NCBI RefSeq assembly: GCF_008086615.1
Contig: NZ_RXYB01000008.1
Location: 62,001 to 126,000 of the forward strand
Length of the DNA stretch: 64,000 nt
Direction of reading: 5' to 3'
Origin: Acetobacterium tundrae
Lineage (GTDB): Bacteria; Bacillota; Clostridia; Eubacteriales; Eubacteriaceae
Shown here: piece by piece, positions 54,805 through 64,000 of the stretch
Layout: each line of letters opens with the position of its first letter
Position numbering within the stretch: the first letter of the stretch is position 1
Program-made: the position numbers and the translations under genes
The notes under the pieces: model-generated
Seen by the model: the letters and a program-made list of their open reading frames with translations, nothing else
The model's database searches: none
What the model was told of the DNA's origin: nothing

Positions 54805-55268
54805 GTAGGGGCGGACCTCGCCCGCCCGACTACGCTAATCTTTAAAACCAACATCCACGGGCGATCATGGATCGCCCCTACGATCCTATGTTTGTTTTTT
54901 CTGCATATCATAAATTAATGTCATTTGGTCCTGTAGGGGCGGACCTTGCCCGTCCGACTACGTCAATCTTTAAAACCAACGTCCATGGGCGATCATGGAT
55001 CGCCCCTACGATCCTATGTTTGTTTTTTCTGCATATCATAAATTAATGTCATTTGGTCCTGTAGGGGCGGACCTTGCCCGCCCGACTACGTCAAACTTTA
55101 AAACCAACATCCACGGGCGATCTTGGATCGCCCCTACGATCCTATGTTTGTTTTTTCTGCATACATAAATTAATGTCATTTGGTCCTGTAGGGGCGGACC
55201 TTGCCCGCCCGACTACGGCAATCTTTAAAACCAACATCCACGGGCGATCTTGGATCGCCCCTACGATC
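54805..55268. repeat. four tandem copies of an inverted-repeat element behind pgm
   Basis: The 544-bp gap between the LCP gene and pgm consists, apart from the terminator, of tandem units of 128, 128 and 127 bp. Each has a 77-bp core (54805-54881, 54933-55009, 55061-55137, 55188-55264) that begins GTAGGGGCG and ends CGCCCCTAC, exact inverted ends. Inside are two secondary stems, GGGCGG/CCGCCC and GGGCGATC/GATCGCCC. A conserved AT-rich spacer of about 50 bp joins the cores. The last unit is cut by the pgm stop at 55271. No coding potential is seen; it resembles REP/MITE-type elements. Confidence 0.93.
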
Positions 55269-56969
55269 CTATTCAGTTAAATCTGTTACTATTTTTTTCA
55301 ACAGGTCTTTCTTCGTTGTTGCTTCTTCTTCTGTTTTTCCGGTAACTGAAAAATATATTTTCAACTTCGGTTCTGTCCCAGATGGACGAAGGGCAAACCA
55401 GGAATAATCATCAAAAACAAATTTCAAAACATTCGATTTAGGAAGATCAATCACTGCTTCCCGACCGGTGGTTAAATCCCGGCTGACACTTGCTTCGTAA
55501 TCATTGAATTTTACCAATTGGGCATTAGCAAAACCAGACAGTTTTACCTTGCGGAATTTATTCATAATTTCAATAATTTTGGCCTTGCCGGCAATTCCTT
55601 CAAGCGTTAAAGCCATCACATCTTCAATAAAATACCCATGTTTTTCATATAACGCAATCAATGCTTCATAAAGCGTGAGTCCCTGTTTTTCATAATAATC
55701 CGCCATTTCACAAACCAGCGCCGAAGCCACCACCGCATCCTTATCCCGGGCATAATTCCCAGCCAGATAGCCATAGCTTTCTTCATAACCAAAAGCAAAG
55801 GTGTATTCCCCGGTTTTTTCATACTCAGTCATACATTCCCCGATATATTTAAACCCCGTTAGAACATCCACCACATTGGCGCCATGACTTTTTGCCACAA
55901 CGCCGCCAAGCTCACTGGTGACAATGGTTTTGATAACCACTTTATTCTTTGGCAATTCCGGACGGGTTTTGAGGTAATAATCCACTAAAAGTGCGCCAGT
56001 TTGATTCCCCGTAAAAACATCAAACTCGCCTTTAGGGTTTCTGCCCACAACGCCGACCCGGTCACTATCCGGATCCGTGCCGATGATAATATCCGCATTG
56101 CATTTATCTGCCAAAGCCATCGCTAAAGTAAAGACCGAACGATCTTCCGGATTAGGATATGGAGCAGTGGTGAAATTGCCATCGGGCAGTTCCTGTTCCG
56201 GCACAACGATGACGTTCTGATAGCCCAGTTCGGCCAGAACCCGACGTACCGGTTTGTTTCCTGAACCATGCAGGGGTGTATAGACAACTTTAAGGGGACT
56301 ATTAGGGTTAGGATGACAAATCGAAGTTACCGCCTTGGTAAACGAATCATCCATCTCTGCCCCTACCATTTGAATTTTCCCCTGGCTCAGACCTTCCTTT
56401 AACGACAGTTTTTGAATCTCGAAAATAGCCTTAACCTGTTCTATTTCAGCAATCAGGGCATCCGCCGATGCGGTAACCATCTGTCCCCCATCCGGGCCAT
56501 AGACTTTATAGCCGTTGTACTCCTTGGGATTATGGGATGCGGTAATCACAATTCCCCCTGCGGCATTTAAATGGCGCACTGCAAATGACAGCTCTGGAGT
56601 TGGTCGAAGCTCCTCAAAAAGATATGCTTTGACGCCCATTTTCGCCAATACCCCAGCCGCTGTTTCAGCAAAAGTTCGGGAAAAATTTCTGGAATCATAA
56701 GCGATGGCGACACCCTTTTCCGAGTTTTGCGGATCCAGGTTTAAAAGATACTTTCCTAAACCATAGGTCACCTTCGCAATCATAACGATATTCATCCGGT
56801 TTGTGCCGGCCGCCATTTTTCCACGCATTCCGCCCGTACCAAATTCCAATTCGGTATAGAAGCGGTCTTCAATTTCTTTTTCATCCGTAATGGCTTCCAA
56901 CTCCTGACGTAATGCCATGTCTAAATCCGCTTGATTAAGCCATTCTTGATATACTTTTTTATAATCCAT
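55269..56969 (-). CDS. pgm: phosphoglucomutase/phosphomannomutase
   Basis: A 566-aa alpha-D-phosphohexomutase of the long PgcA type. The phosphoserine loop is in GIVITASHNPKEYNGYKVYG (Ser around residue 141), the metal loop is GTDPDSDRVGVV, and FGYEESYGYLAG and RPSGTEPKLKIYFS are the sugar and phosphate-binding loops. It converts glucose-6-phosphate to glucose-1-phosphate for GalU and RmlA. It follows galU after a 145-bp gap holding a degenerate repeat copy and is directly abutted by four more copies at its end. AAAGGAAAC precedes ATG 56969. Confidence 0.96.
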   Translation of the reverse strand: MDYKKVYQEWLNQADLDMALRQELEAITDEKEIEDRFYTELEFGTGGMRGKMAAGTNRMNIVMIAKVTYGLGKYLLNLDPQNSEKGVAIAYDSRNFSRTFAETAAGVLAKMGVKAYLFEELRPTPELSFAVRHLNAAGGIVITASHNPKEYNGYKVYGPDGGQMVTASADALIAEIEQVKAIFEIQKLSLKEGLSQGKIQMVGAEMDDSFTKAVTSICHPNPNSPLKVVYTPLHGSGNKPVRRVLAELGYQNVIVVPEQELPDGNFTTAPYPNPEDRSVFTLAMALADKCNADIIIGTDPDSDRVGVVGRNPKGEFDVFTGNQTGALLVDYYLKTRPELPKNKVVIKTIVTSELGGVVAKSHGANVVDVLTGFKYIGECMTEYEKTGEYTFAFGYEESYGYLAGNYARDKDAVVASALVCEMADYYEKQGLTLYEALIALYEKHGYFIEDVMALTLEGIAGKAKIIEIMNKFRKVKLSGFANAQLVKFNDYEASVSRDLTTGREAVIDLPKSNVLKFVFDDYSWFALRPSGTEPKLKIYFSVTGKTEEEATTKKDLLKKIVTDLTE

Positions 56970-57015
56970 TGTAGTTTCCTTTCTTGCATCTGCAGATCAC
57001 ACAACTGATAATCCT

Positions 57016-57093
57016 GTCGGGGTCAGGTCTTTTCCACGCACCAACGTCAATCTTTTTGCCAAACGTTCACGGGCGATCATGGATCGCCCCTAC
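57016..57093. repeat. degenerate fifth copy of the 77-bp element
   Basis: The right half (57043-57093) matches the core of the four-copy array closely, including CGGGCGATCATGGATCGCC and the end CGCCCCTAC. The left half is decayed (GTCGGGGTCAGG for GTAGGGGCGGACC). It lies between galU and pgm, within what should be one transcript. Confidence 0.85.
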
Positions 57094-57114
57094 CAACCAA
57101 TATTTACAGCTTGG

Positions 57115-57984
57115 CTAACGCATTAAGGTCTCCAGATATTTTCTGAAATCCGGCCCCAATTTCTGATCTCTTAAACCAAATTCAACCGTCGCTTCCAAGA
57201 AACCAAGCTTGTCCCCGACATCATAGCGCTTTCCGATGAAATCATAGGCGAACATTTTTTCCATCGTCGCCAATGTTTTAAGCCCATCAGTCAGTTGGAT
57301 TTCTCCGCCGGCACCTTTACCGGTGTGCTCCAGAATTTCAAAAATTCCCGGCGTAATAATATAGCGTCCCAAAATGGCCATATTAGAAGGGGCCGTTCCA
57401 ATTGCCGGCTTTTCGACCAGATCGTTTACCTGATGAACCCGTTCACCGACCTTTGTCCCGGAAACAATGCCATATTTATTGACCTGATCCGGAGCCACCT
57501 GCTGAACACCAATCACGGATGCCCCATAGGTTTCGTAGACCTCAACCATTTGCTTCAATGCCGGTTTGCCATCGTTATAAACAATGTCATCCCCCAGCAC
57601 CACGGCAAACGGTTCATTGCCGACAAATTCTTTTGCACAAAGCACCGCATGACCCAGTCCCTTAGCCTCTTTCTGCCGCACCGAAAAGATTTTGGCCATC
57701 TTGGTAATGGCTTCCACTTCCGCTAAAGCCGCGGTTTTTCCGCCGGCTCGGAGCAAAGCTTCAAGCTCTGGCACCTTATCAAAATGATTGATGATACTTT
57801 CTTTGTTACGTCCGTTAATGATCAGAATTTCTTCAATTCCTGAAGCGACAATTTCTTCAATAATGTACTGAATGGTTGGTTTGTCCACGATTGGTAGCAT
57901 TTCTTTGGGCACCGATTTAGTGATCGGTAAAAACCGTGTTCCCAAACCCGCTGCCGGAATAACCGCTTTGCGTATCTTACTCAA
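57115..57984 (-). CDS. galU: UTP-glucose-1-phosphate uridylyltransferase
   Basis: A 289-aa enzyme making UDP-glucose. AAGLGTRFLPITKSVPKEMLP at the N-terminus, DKPTIQYIIEE, VLGDDIVY, LVEKPAIGTAP and GGEIQLTDGL are the GalU landmarks. The start is TTG 57984, directly adjacent to the dehydrogenase stop, behind GGAGGTGAAG. It supplies UDP-glucose for the initiating transferase and for galE. Confidence 0.96.
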   Translation of the reverse strand: MSKIRKAVIPAAGLGTRFLPITKSVPKEMLPIVDKPTIQYIIEEIVASGIEEILIINGRNKESIINHFDKVPELEALLRAGGKTAALAEVEAITKMAKIFSVRQKEAKGLGHAVLCAKEFVGNEPFAVVLGDDIVYNDGKPALKQMVEVYETYGASVIGVQQVAPDQVNKYGIVSGTKVGERVHQVNDLVEKPAIGTAPSNMAILGRYIITPGIFEILEHTGKGAGGEIQLTDGLKTLATMEKMFAYDFIGKRYDVGDKLGFLEATVEFGLRDQKLGPDFRKYLETLMR

Positions 57985-59316
57985 TTACTTCACCTCCATT
58001 TCGGGAATTCCCAGCCCTGAATAGATAAAGCCTTTTGGGGGTTCTTCTCCAAAAATATTCCTTAAGTCAAATAAATATCGATTTTTCATAACCTTTTTCA
58101 CCTGTTGTTGATCCATTCCTTTAAATTCTCGCCAATTGGTAATAATTACCAGGGCATCTGCTCCATCCGCCGCTTCATAAACATCATGACAATAAGTAAT
58201 CTGATCTTTTTCGTTATGTAATCGCCATTTTGCCTCCCGGTTGCCTTCGGGACAGTAAATTTGAATCGCGGCACCTCCTTCGACTAAACCTTTAATGATA
58301 TTAATCGAAGGGGCATCCCGCATGTCTGTGGTTTCCGGTTTATATGATAGCCCCAGAACTCCAATTGTTTTTCCTTCTAAGTCTACCAGTGAACGCTTAA
58401 TTTTTTCAACCATTTTATTTTTTTGTTTTTCATTCGCATCGATGGCACCTTGAAGCACCTTGAATTCGGTCCCATAGGCTTTGGCAATCTCTACCAGCGC
58501 TTTTGAATCCTTAGGCAAATCACTTCCCCCGTACCCCGGTCCAGCATCTAAATATTCCGGACCGATTCGGTAATCCCGGCCGATGCCCCGGGCAACATCA
58601 AGGATGTTAGCATTGGCATTTTCACACAGCAAAGCCAATTCATTGATAAACGAAAGTTTAATCGCCAAAAAGGCATTCACTCCATATTTTATCATTTCCG
58701 CACTCTGGGGATTTGTTATGACATAGTTTTTTTCTTGCACATGAAGGCTGTCGTAAAGATTTTTCAAGCGTTCAACTGCCGAATCAGACTCCGAGCCGAT
58801 GACAACCATTTCCGGTACCAGACAATCTTTGATCATGGAACCTTTTCTGGCAAAATCCGGATTACTGATGACATCAAAAGGAATATCCGCTTCACGCTCA
58901 TCCAGCACCGTTTTGATTGTCTGCTTAATGATCTGACAGGTTCCCGGCGGCACCGTCGATTTGATGACCACAATCACATAATTTTCGATATGATTTCCAA
59001 TATTCTGAGCAATCGGCCTTATAAATCGCAAATCAGGGACATTATCTGCATTGATCGGTACTTCACATGTGATAAAGATAATTTCACTCTTTTTTATGGC
59101 TTCCTGAATATTTGAACTAAAGCACAATCGACCTGACGCTTCTGAAGCCGCCGTCAGCGCCCTAAGCCCAGGCTCATGAATCGGCATTTCGCCTTCTTTC
59201 AGCATATTAATGGTTTCTTCATCGGTATCTGCACAGATGACATTGACATCTGAATCGGACAAAATAGAACCATAAGTGATGCCCAGAATACCCATTCCGA
59301 TAATACAAATATTCAT
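57985..59316 (-). CDS. UDP-glucose/GDP-mannose dehydrogenase homologue lacking catalytic Cys
   Basis: A 443-aa member of the nucleotide-sugar dehydrogenase superfamily: NAD domain GMGILGITYG (residues 6-15), central domain with EMIKYGVNAFLAIKLSFINE, and C-terminal domain with VLGLSYKPETTDMRDAPS. The catalytic loop, GGSCxPKD in the family, reads GGSDLPKD: Asp266 replaces the Cys nucleophile (codon at 58519-58521). The usual NPEF is NPDF, and VPTP is VPIN. The enzyme is therefore unlikely to perform the normal four-electron oxidation; its product is unknown. ATG 59316 follows AGGAGGAT. First gene of the dehydrogenase-galU-pgm operon. Confidence 0.85.
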   Translation of the reverse strand: MNICIIGMGILGITYGSILSDSDVNVICADTDEETINMLKEGEMPIHEPGLRALTAASEASGRLCFSSNIQEAIKKSEIIFITCEVPINADNVPDLRFIRPIAQNIGNHIENYVIVVIKSTVPPGTCQIIKQTIKTVLDEREADIPFDVISNPDFARKGSMIKDCLVPEMVVIGSESDSAVERLKNLYDSLHVQEKNYVITNPQSAEMIKYGVNAFLAIKLSFINELALLCENANANILDVARGIGRDYRIGPEYLDAGPGYGGSDLPKDSKALVEIAKAYGTEFKVLQGAIDANEKQKNKMVEKIKRSLVDLEGKTIGVLGLSYKPETTDMRDAPSINIIKGLVEGGAAIQIYCPEGNREAKWRLHNEKDQITYCHDVYEAADGADALVIITNWREFKGMDQQQVKKVMKNRYLFDLRNIFGEEPPKGFIYSGLGIPEMEVK

Positions 59317-59397
59317 CTTTATCCTCCTTAAAATTGAGTTTATCAACAGCCCGGGATGCTCACTTTTACACTAATCCCAGCACTAATACTTTCGTAA

Positions 59398-59426
59398 ATT
59401 ATAGCACAGAAACGATTTCATTTAAA
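59398..59426 (-). promoter_or_regulatory. promoter of the dehydrogenase-galU-pgm operon
   Basis: Reverse strand: TTTAAA (59421-59426), a 17-bp spacer and TATAAT (59398-59403) preceded by TGC, an extended -10. About 80 nt upstream of ATG 59316. Confidence 0.65.
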
Positions 59427-59448
59427 CACTTGCACCTAAAAACATGAC

Positions 59449-59480
59449 AAAAGCCGAGATTCTTTACGAATCCCGGCTTT
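59449..59480 (-). terminator. terminator of the atp operon
   Basis: AAAAGCCGAGATTC and GAATCCCGGCTTT pair with a 4-nt loop; the reverse-strand transcript ends in TTTTGTCATGTTTTT. It is 20 nt after the atpC stop. Confidence 0.85.
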
Positions 59481-59500
59481 GCATTAACCGTTCTTTTATA

Positions 59501-59902
59501 TTATTTCTGTTCTTTCGCACCGATTCGAATGATTGCTCTTTGTAAGGCAATTTCAGCTCGAGTCGCATCATACTTACTATCTTTAAGATGCTGCAATGCT
59601 CTTTCTTTAGCTTCCTTAGCCCGTTCAATATCAATATCTTCCGGCCATTCCGCCGCATCGGTTAAAATAATCGATTCTTTGGAACCAATCGTGGCGATGC
59701 CGCCTAAGAGGGTGCCATATTTTTTCGTTCCATCTCCAAAGAGAATATTAAATGTACCTAGCGCAAGCGTCGTAGTAAAAGGAATATGATCTGGAAGGAT
59801 TGCAAACTCCCCCTCAGTTCCTCGGACTACAATCCTTTCAACGTCACCGTCATAAAAGACCCCGGTAGGAGAAATGATTTTCAATCTGAAAGTTTTAGCC
59901 AT
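59501..59902 (-). CDS. atpC: F1 ATP synthase epsilon subunit
   Basis: A 133-aa protein. The N-terminal beta-sandwich includes TFRLKIISPTGVFYDGDVERIVVRGTEGEFAILPDHIPF, a canonical epsilon start, and the C-terminal helical hairpin contains ERAKEAKERALQHLKDSK. Epsilon binds gamma and the c-ring and regulates ATP hydrolysis. Last gene of the operon, 15 nt after atpD and before a terminator. Confidence 0.96.
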   Translation of the reverse strand: MAKTFRLKIISPTGVFYDGDVERIVVRGTEGEFAILPDHIPFTTTLALGTFNILFGDGTKKYGTLLGGIATIGSKESIILTDAAEWPEDIDIERAKEAKERALQHLKDSKYDATRAEIALQRAIIRIGAKEQK

Positions 59903-59917
59903 TAAAGCTCACCTCAA

Positions 59918-61345
<1,428 letters not shown>

Positions 61346-61408
61346 TTACACTGTTAATTTATACATTCATCATTATATCGGCACTGTTTCAGCCAATGGT
61401 TTATTTTT

Positions 61409-62290
61409 CTAACTTAATGCATCAGCCCCGCTGACAATTTCAGAAATTTCCTGGGTAATTGCCGCTTGACGTACTCGGTTAAGCTTAAGTGTTAAATCAT
61501 CAATCATTTCATTGGCATTTTCGGTTGCCGATTCCATCGCGGTCCGACGGGCACCTTGTTCACTGGCCGCACTTTCAATCATCGCACCATACAATGTGTT
61601 TGCTATATAATTAGGAATAAGATATTCCAAAAGCGCTTCCGGATCAGGTTCATAAATCATCCCCGTTAAGCTTTTCTTTTCTTCAACATCCTCAATCTTA
61701 TTCTTTGGCTTTAAAGCGTCTGTATTCAGCGGCAGAAGCTTCATTAAATAAGGATGCTGAACAAGCGTTGAAATAAATCTGGTATAGACCAGATAGACTT
61801 CATCAAATTCCTCTTTTAAATAGGCATCCATGATACCTGCCGTTATTGCTTTGGCCGTGAAAAAGTTGGGATTCTCTGAAATACCCAGGTATTCAGCTTG
61901 AATTTTATAATCACGATTTTTAAAATGATCCCGGCCGCGTGATCCAATCGTGTATAAAACCGTATTTTCTTTGTTTTTCAAGTGAGACTCAACCCGTTTG
62001 CAAATATTTCCATTGTAGCCGCCAGCCAAACCTTTATCACCAGTAATGATAATATAAGCGGTTTTTTTAACTTCACGCTGGTTCATTAAAGCATTTTTGC
62101 TTTTTCCGGTTCGTTCCACAATATTACCCATACTTAAAATCATCGCCTCAAAATAAGGATAGCGTTGTTCAGCAAGCCCACGGCTTTTTTTGAGCTTCGC
62201 AGACGCCACCAGCTCCATGGCATGAGTGATTTGTTTGGTACTGTTCACACTTTTTATCCGACGTTTAATATCTTGAACATTCTCTGCCAC
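61409..62290 (-). CDS. atpG: F1 ATP synthase gamma subunit
   Basis: A 293-aa central-shaft protein. The N-terminal helix QDIKRRIKSVNSTKQITHAMELVASAKLKKS and the C-terminal ARRTAMESATENANEMIDDLTLKLNRVRQAAITQEI form the coiled coil that rotates in the alpha-beta ring; ITGDKGLAGGYNGNI is a further landmark. It stands 24 nt after atpA and 90 nt before atpD. Confidence 0.97.
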   Translation of the reverse strand: MAENVQDIKRRIKSVNSTKQITHAMELVASAKLKKSRGLAEQRYPYFEAMILSMGNIVERTGKSKNALMNQREVKKTAYIIITGDKGLAGGYNGNICKRVESHLKNKENTVLYTIGSRGRDHFKNRDYKIQAEYLGISENPNFFTAKAITAGIMDAYLKEEFDEVYLVYTRFISTLVQHPYLMKLLPLNTDALKPKNKIEDVEEKKSLTGMIYEPDPEALLEYLIPNYIANTLYGAMIESAASEQGARRTAMESATENANEMIDDLTLKLNRVRQAAITQEISEIVSGADALS

Positions 62291-62313
62291 TAGAAATCAC
62301 CTCCGATGACAAT

Positions 62314-63822
62314 CTATTTAGATGCCAAGAAAACTTTTTTATAAGCCTCTAAACATTCTTTAAAACCTGCAACAACTTCATCTGAAAGACCGTCTTTTCC
62401 TCTGGCCTTCTCCATAATTCCGGCATGATTCTTATGGGCATACACCATTAGACCTTTTTCAAATTCCTGAATATCTTTAACTTCGATATCAAGGATGAAA
62501 TTGTTGGTTGCCGCATAAAGAATCAGAACCTGGTCTTCAACCAGCATCGGATCATATTGATCTTGTTTTAAGATCTCAACAATTCGTGCCCCTTTGGCCA
62601 GCTGAGCTTTTGTAACATCATCAAGGTCTGATCCAAACTGAGCAAAAGAAGCCAACTCACGATATTGAGCATATTCAATACGCAGTGGTCCGGCAACCTT
62701 TTTCATTGACTTAATCTGGGCATCCCCACCAACTCGAGATACTGAAATCCCCGGGTTAACAGCGGGACGAATACCAGAACGGAAAAGTTCTGCTTCAAGG
62801 AAGATTTGTCCATCTGTAATGGAAATTACATTGGTCGGAATATAGGCTGATACATCGCCAGCCTGAGTTTCAATAATTGGCAACGCGGTGATGGAACCAC
62901 CCGCTTTTAGTTTAGCAGCACGTTCCAACAAACGTGAATGAAGGTAGAAAACATCCCCTGGATAAGCTTCACGACCTGGCGGACGACGAAGAATCAGGGA
63001 CATGGCACGGTAAGCCACCGCATGTTTTGATAAATCATCATAAATGATGAGGACATCCTTTTGCTGTTCATTCATAAAGTATTCCGCCATTGTAACCCCT
63101 GCATAAGGTGCTAAATATTGGAGTGGAGCCAATTCAGCCGCTCCAGCTGCAACGATAATGGTATAATCCATTGCTTTGCTTTCTTCCAATTGTCCAACAA
63201 TCTGGGCAACGGTTGATTCTTTTTGGCCAATGGCGACATAGATACAGATAACATCTTCACCTTTTTGGTTAATAATGGTATCAATGGCCAAAGCGGTTTT
63301 ACCAGTTTGTCTGTCACCAATGATTAACTCACGTTGACCACGTCCGATCGGAATCATGGAATCGACGGATTTATAACCTGTTTGAATTGGTTGATTAACA
63401 CCCTCACGTTCAATAACACCAGGCGCTTTAACTTCAACTGGGCGATGGAATTCTGTAACAATGGGTCCTTTTCCATCAATCGGAATACCTAAAGTATTCA
63501 CAACACGGCCGATCATGGCCTCACCAACCGGTACTTCAACAATACGACCGGTACAACGAACAACATCACCTTCAACAATGTTATCATCATAACCTAAAAG
63601 AACACAACCAACGTTATCTTCTTCAAGATTCAGTACCATCCCATAAACATCATTCGGGAAAGCCAACAGTTCGCCAGCCATGGCATTTTCCAAACCATGA
63701 ACACGACAAACGCCATCCCCTACTGTTATGACTGTACCAACATCGACGACTTCAAGTTTATCTTGATACCGTTCTATTTCACTTTTAATAATTTGACTTA
63801 TTTCCTCTGGTCGGAGATTCAA
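62314..63822 (-). CDS. atpA: F1 ATP synthase alpha subunit
   Basis: A 502-aa regulatory nucleotide-binding subunit. Walker [16 protein letters not shown] (around residue 169), Walker [18 protein letters not shown], and the alpha-specific [25 protein letters not shown]. The vister-type N-terminus [19 protein letters not shown] is typical. Begins 18 nt after the atpH stop. Confidence 0.98.
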   Translation of the reverse strand: MNLRPEEISQIIKSEIERYQDKLEVVDVGTVITVGDGVCRVHGLENAMAGELLAFPNDVYGMVLNLEEDNVGCVLLGYDDNIVEGDVVRCTGRIVEVPVGEAMIGRVVNTLGIPIDGKGPIVTEFHRPVEVKAPGVIEREGVNQPIQTGYKSVDSMIPIGRGQRELIIGDRQTGKTALAIDTIINQKGEDVICIYVAIGQKESTVAQIVGQLEESKAMDYTIIVAAGAAELAPLQYLAPYAGVTMAEYFMNEQQKDVLIIYDDLSKHAVAYRAMSLILRRPPGREAYPGDVFYLHSRLLERAAKLKAGGSITALPIIETQAGDVSAYIPTNVISITDGQIFLEAELFRSGIRPAVNPGISVSRVGGDAQIKSMKKVAGPLRIEYAQYRELASFAQFGSDLDDVTKAQLAKGARIVEILKQDQYDPMLVEDQVLILYAATNNFILDIEVKDIQEFEKGLMVYAHKNHAGIMEKARGKDGLSDEVVAGFKECLEAYKKVFLASK

Positions 63823-63840
63823 CTTTACTCACCTCGTTTA

Positions 63841-64000
63841 TTATAGTCTTATACTGTTCATTTGCGTTTTCATTTGATTTAACTGATTTCTAATGCTGCC
63901 ATCGATGATCTGATCCCCTACGTAAACCACAGCGCCGCCAATAATGGTTTCATCAATTTGATTATCAAGAATTACCTTTTTATCAAAACGCTTTTCCAGG
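63841..64000 (-). CDS. atpH: F1 ATP synthase delta subunit, C-terminal part
   Basis: The last 52 codons and stop of the delta (OSCP) subunit, running off the right edge. The readable part contains DETIIGGAVVYVGDQIIDGS followed by IRNQLNQMK, the conserved C-terminal motif of delta, which links F1 to the peripheral stalk. The order atpH-atpA-atpG-atpD-atpC is the normal bacterial one. Confidence 0.93.
   Translation of the reverse strand, partial: LEKRFDKKVILDNQIDETIIGGAVVYVGDQIIDGSIRNQLNQMKTQMNSIRL

Noticed and set aside
54805-55264. Regular repeats that might be a CRISPR array
   Set aside because: The period is 127-128 bp, the spacers are conserved rather than unique, and no cas gene is present.

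Overview
The window looks like the chromosome of a low-GC Gram-positive acetogen, most likely Acetobacterium or a close relative in the Eubacteriaceae. The evidence is the style of the atpHAGDC ATP synthase genes, TTG starts on at least eight genes, strong AGGAGG ribosome sites, many TGnTATAAT promoters, dense intrinsic terminators, LCP-family wall ligases and a Gram-positive polysaccharide locus. The genus is inferred from remembered protein similarity and was not searched. No rRNA, tRNA, transposase, phage gene or CRISPR array was seen.

Left part (1-25.9 kb): a threonine block (hom on the reverse strand, divergent from thrC-thrB-ACT protein), a membrane-anchored transglutaminase-like protein, trmB with a structured leader, azlCD amino-acid export, a MarR regulator with a heterodimeric ABC exporter, a MacB-type efflux operon that carries its own two-component system, a membrane glycosyltransferase, an unidentified membrane protein, a polar amino-acid ABC importer, and an unidentified pair (coiled-coil protein plus four-helix membrane protein) divergent from the first LCP gene.

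Middle (25.9-54.7 kb): a large surface-glycan region bounded by two LCP genes. The rmlDACB genes make dTDP-L-rhamnose. They are followed by Wzm/Wzt ABC export genes, a tandem-domain glycosyltransferase, two secreted peptidoglycan hydrolases built around the same GBS_Bsp-like repeat, several GT2 enzymes, a WbaP/CpsE-type initiating phosphotransferase, a small EamA/SMR-like carrier, a DPM1-like transferase with a DUF2304 protein, galE and four large polytopic membrane proteins. I infer two branches: rhamnose-containing polymer synthesis and ABC export, and a lipid-linked-sugar branch that could modify glycan outside the membrane. Part of this stretch (about 28.8-36.2 kb) is clearly more AT-rich than its flanks.

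Right part (54.7-64 kb): four tandem 127/128-bp units with a 77-bp inverted-repeat core lie directly behind pgm, with a fifth degenerate copy in front of it. Then come galU and a nucleotide-sugar dehydrogenase homologue that lacks the family's catalytic cysteine, followed by the F1 ATP synthase genes atpC, atpD, atpG, atpA and the end of atpH.

The points most worth following up are the Cys-to-Asp dehydrogenase homologue, the repeat array around pgm, the proposed extracytoplasmic glycosylation branch, the LCP protein with a Gly-Thr-Thr and Ser/Gly tail, the leader of trmB, and the unidentified coiled-coil/membrane pair.
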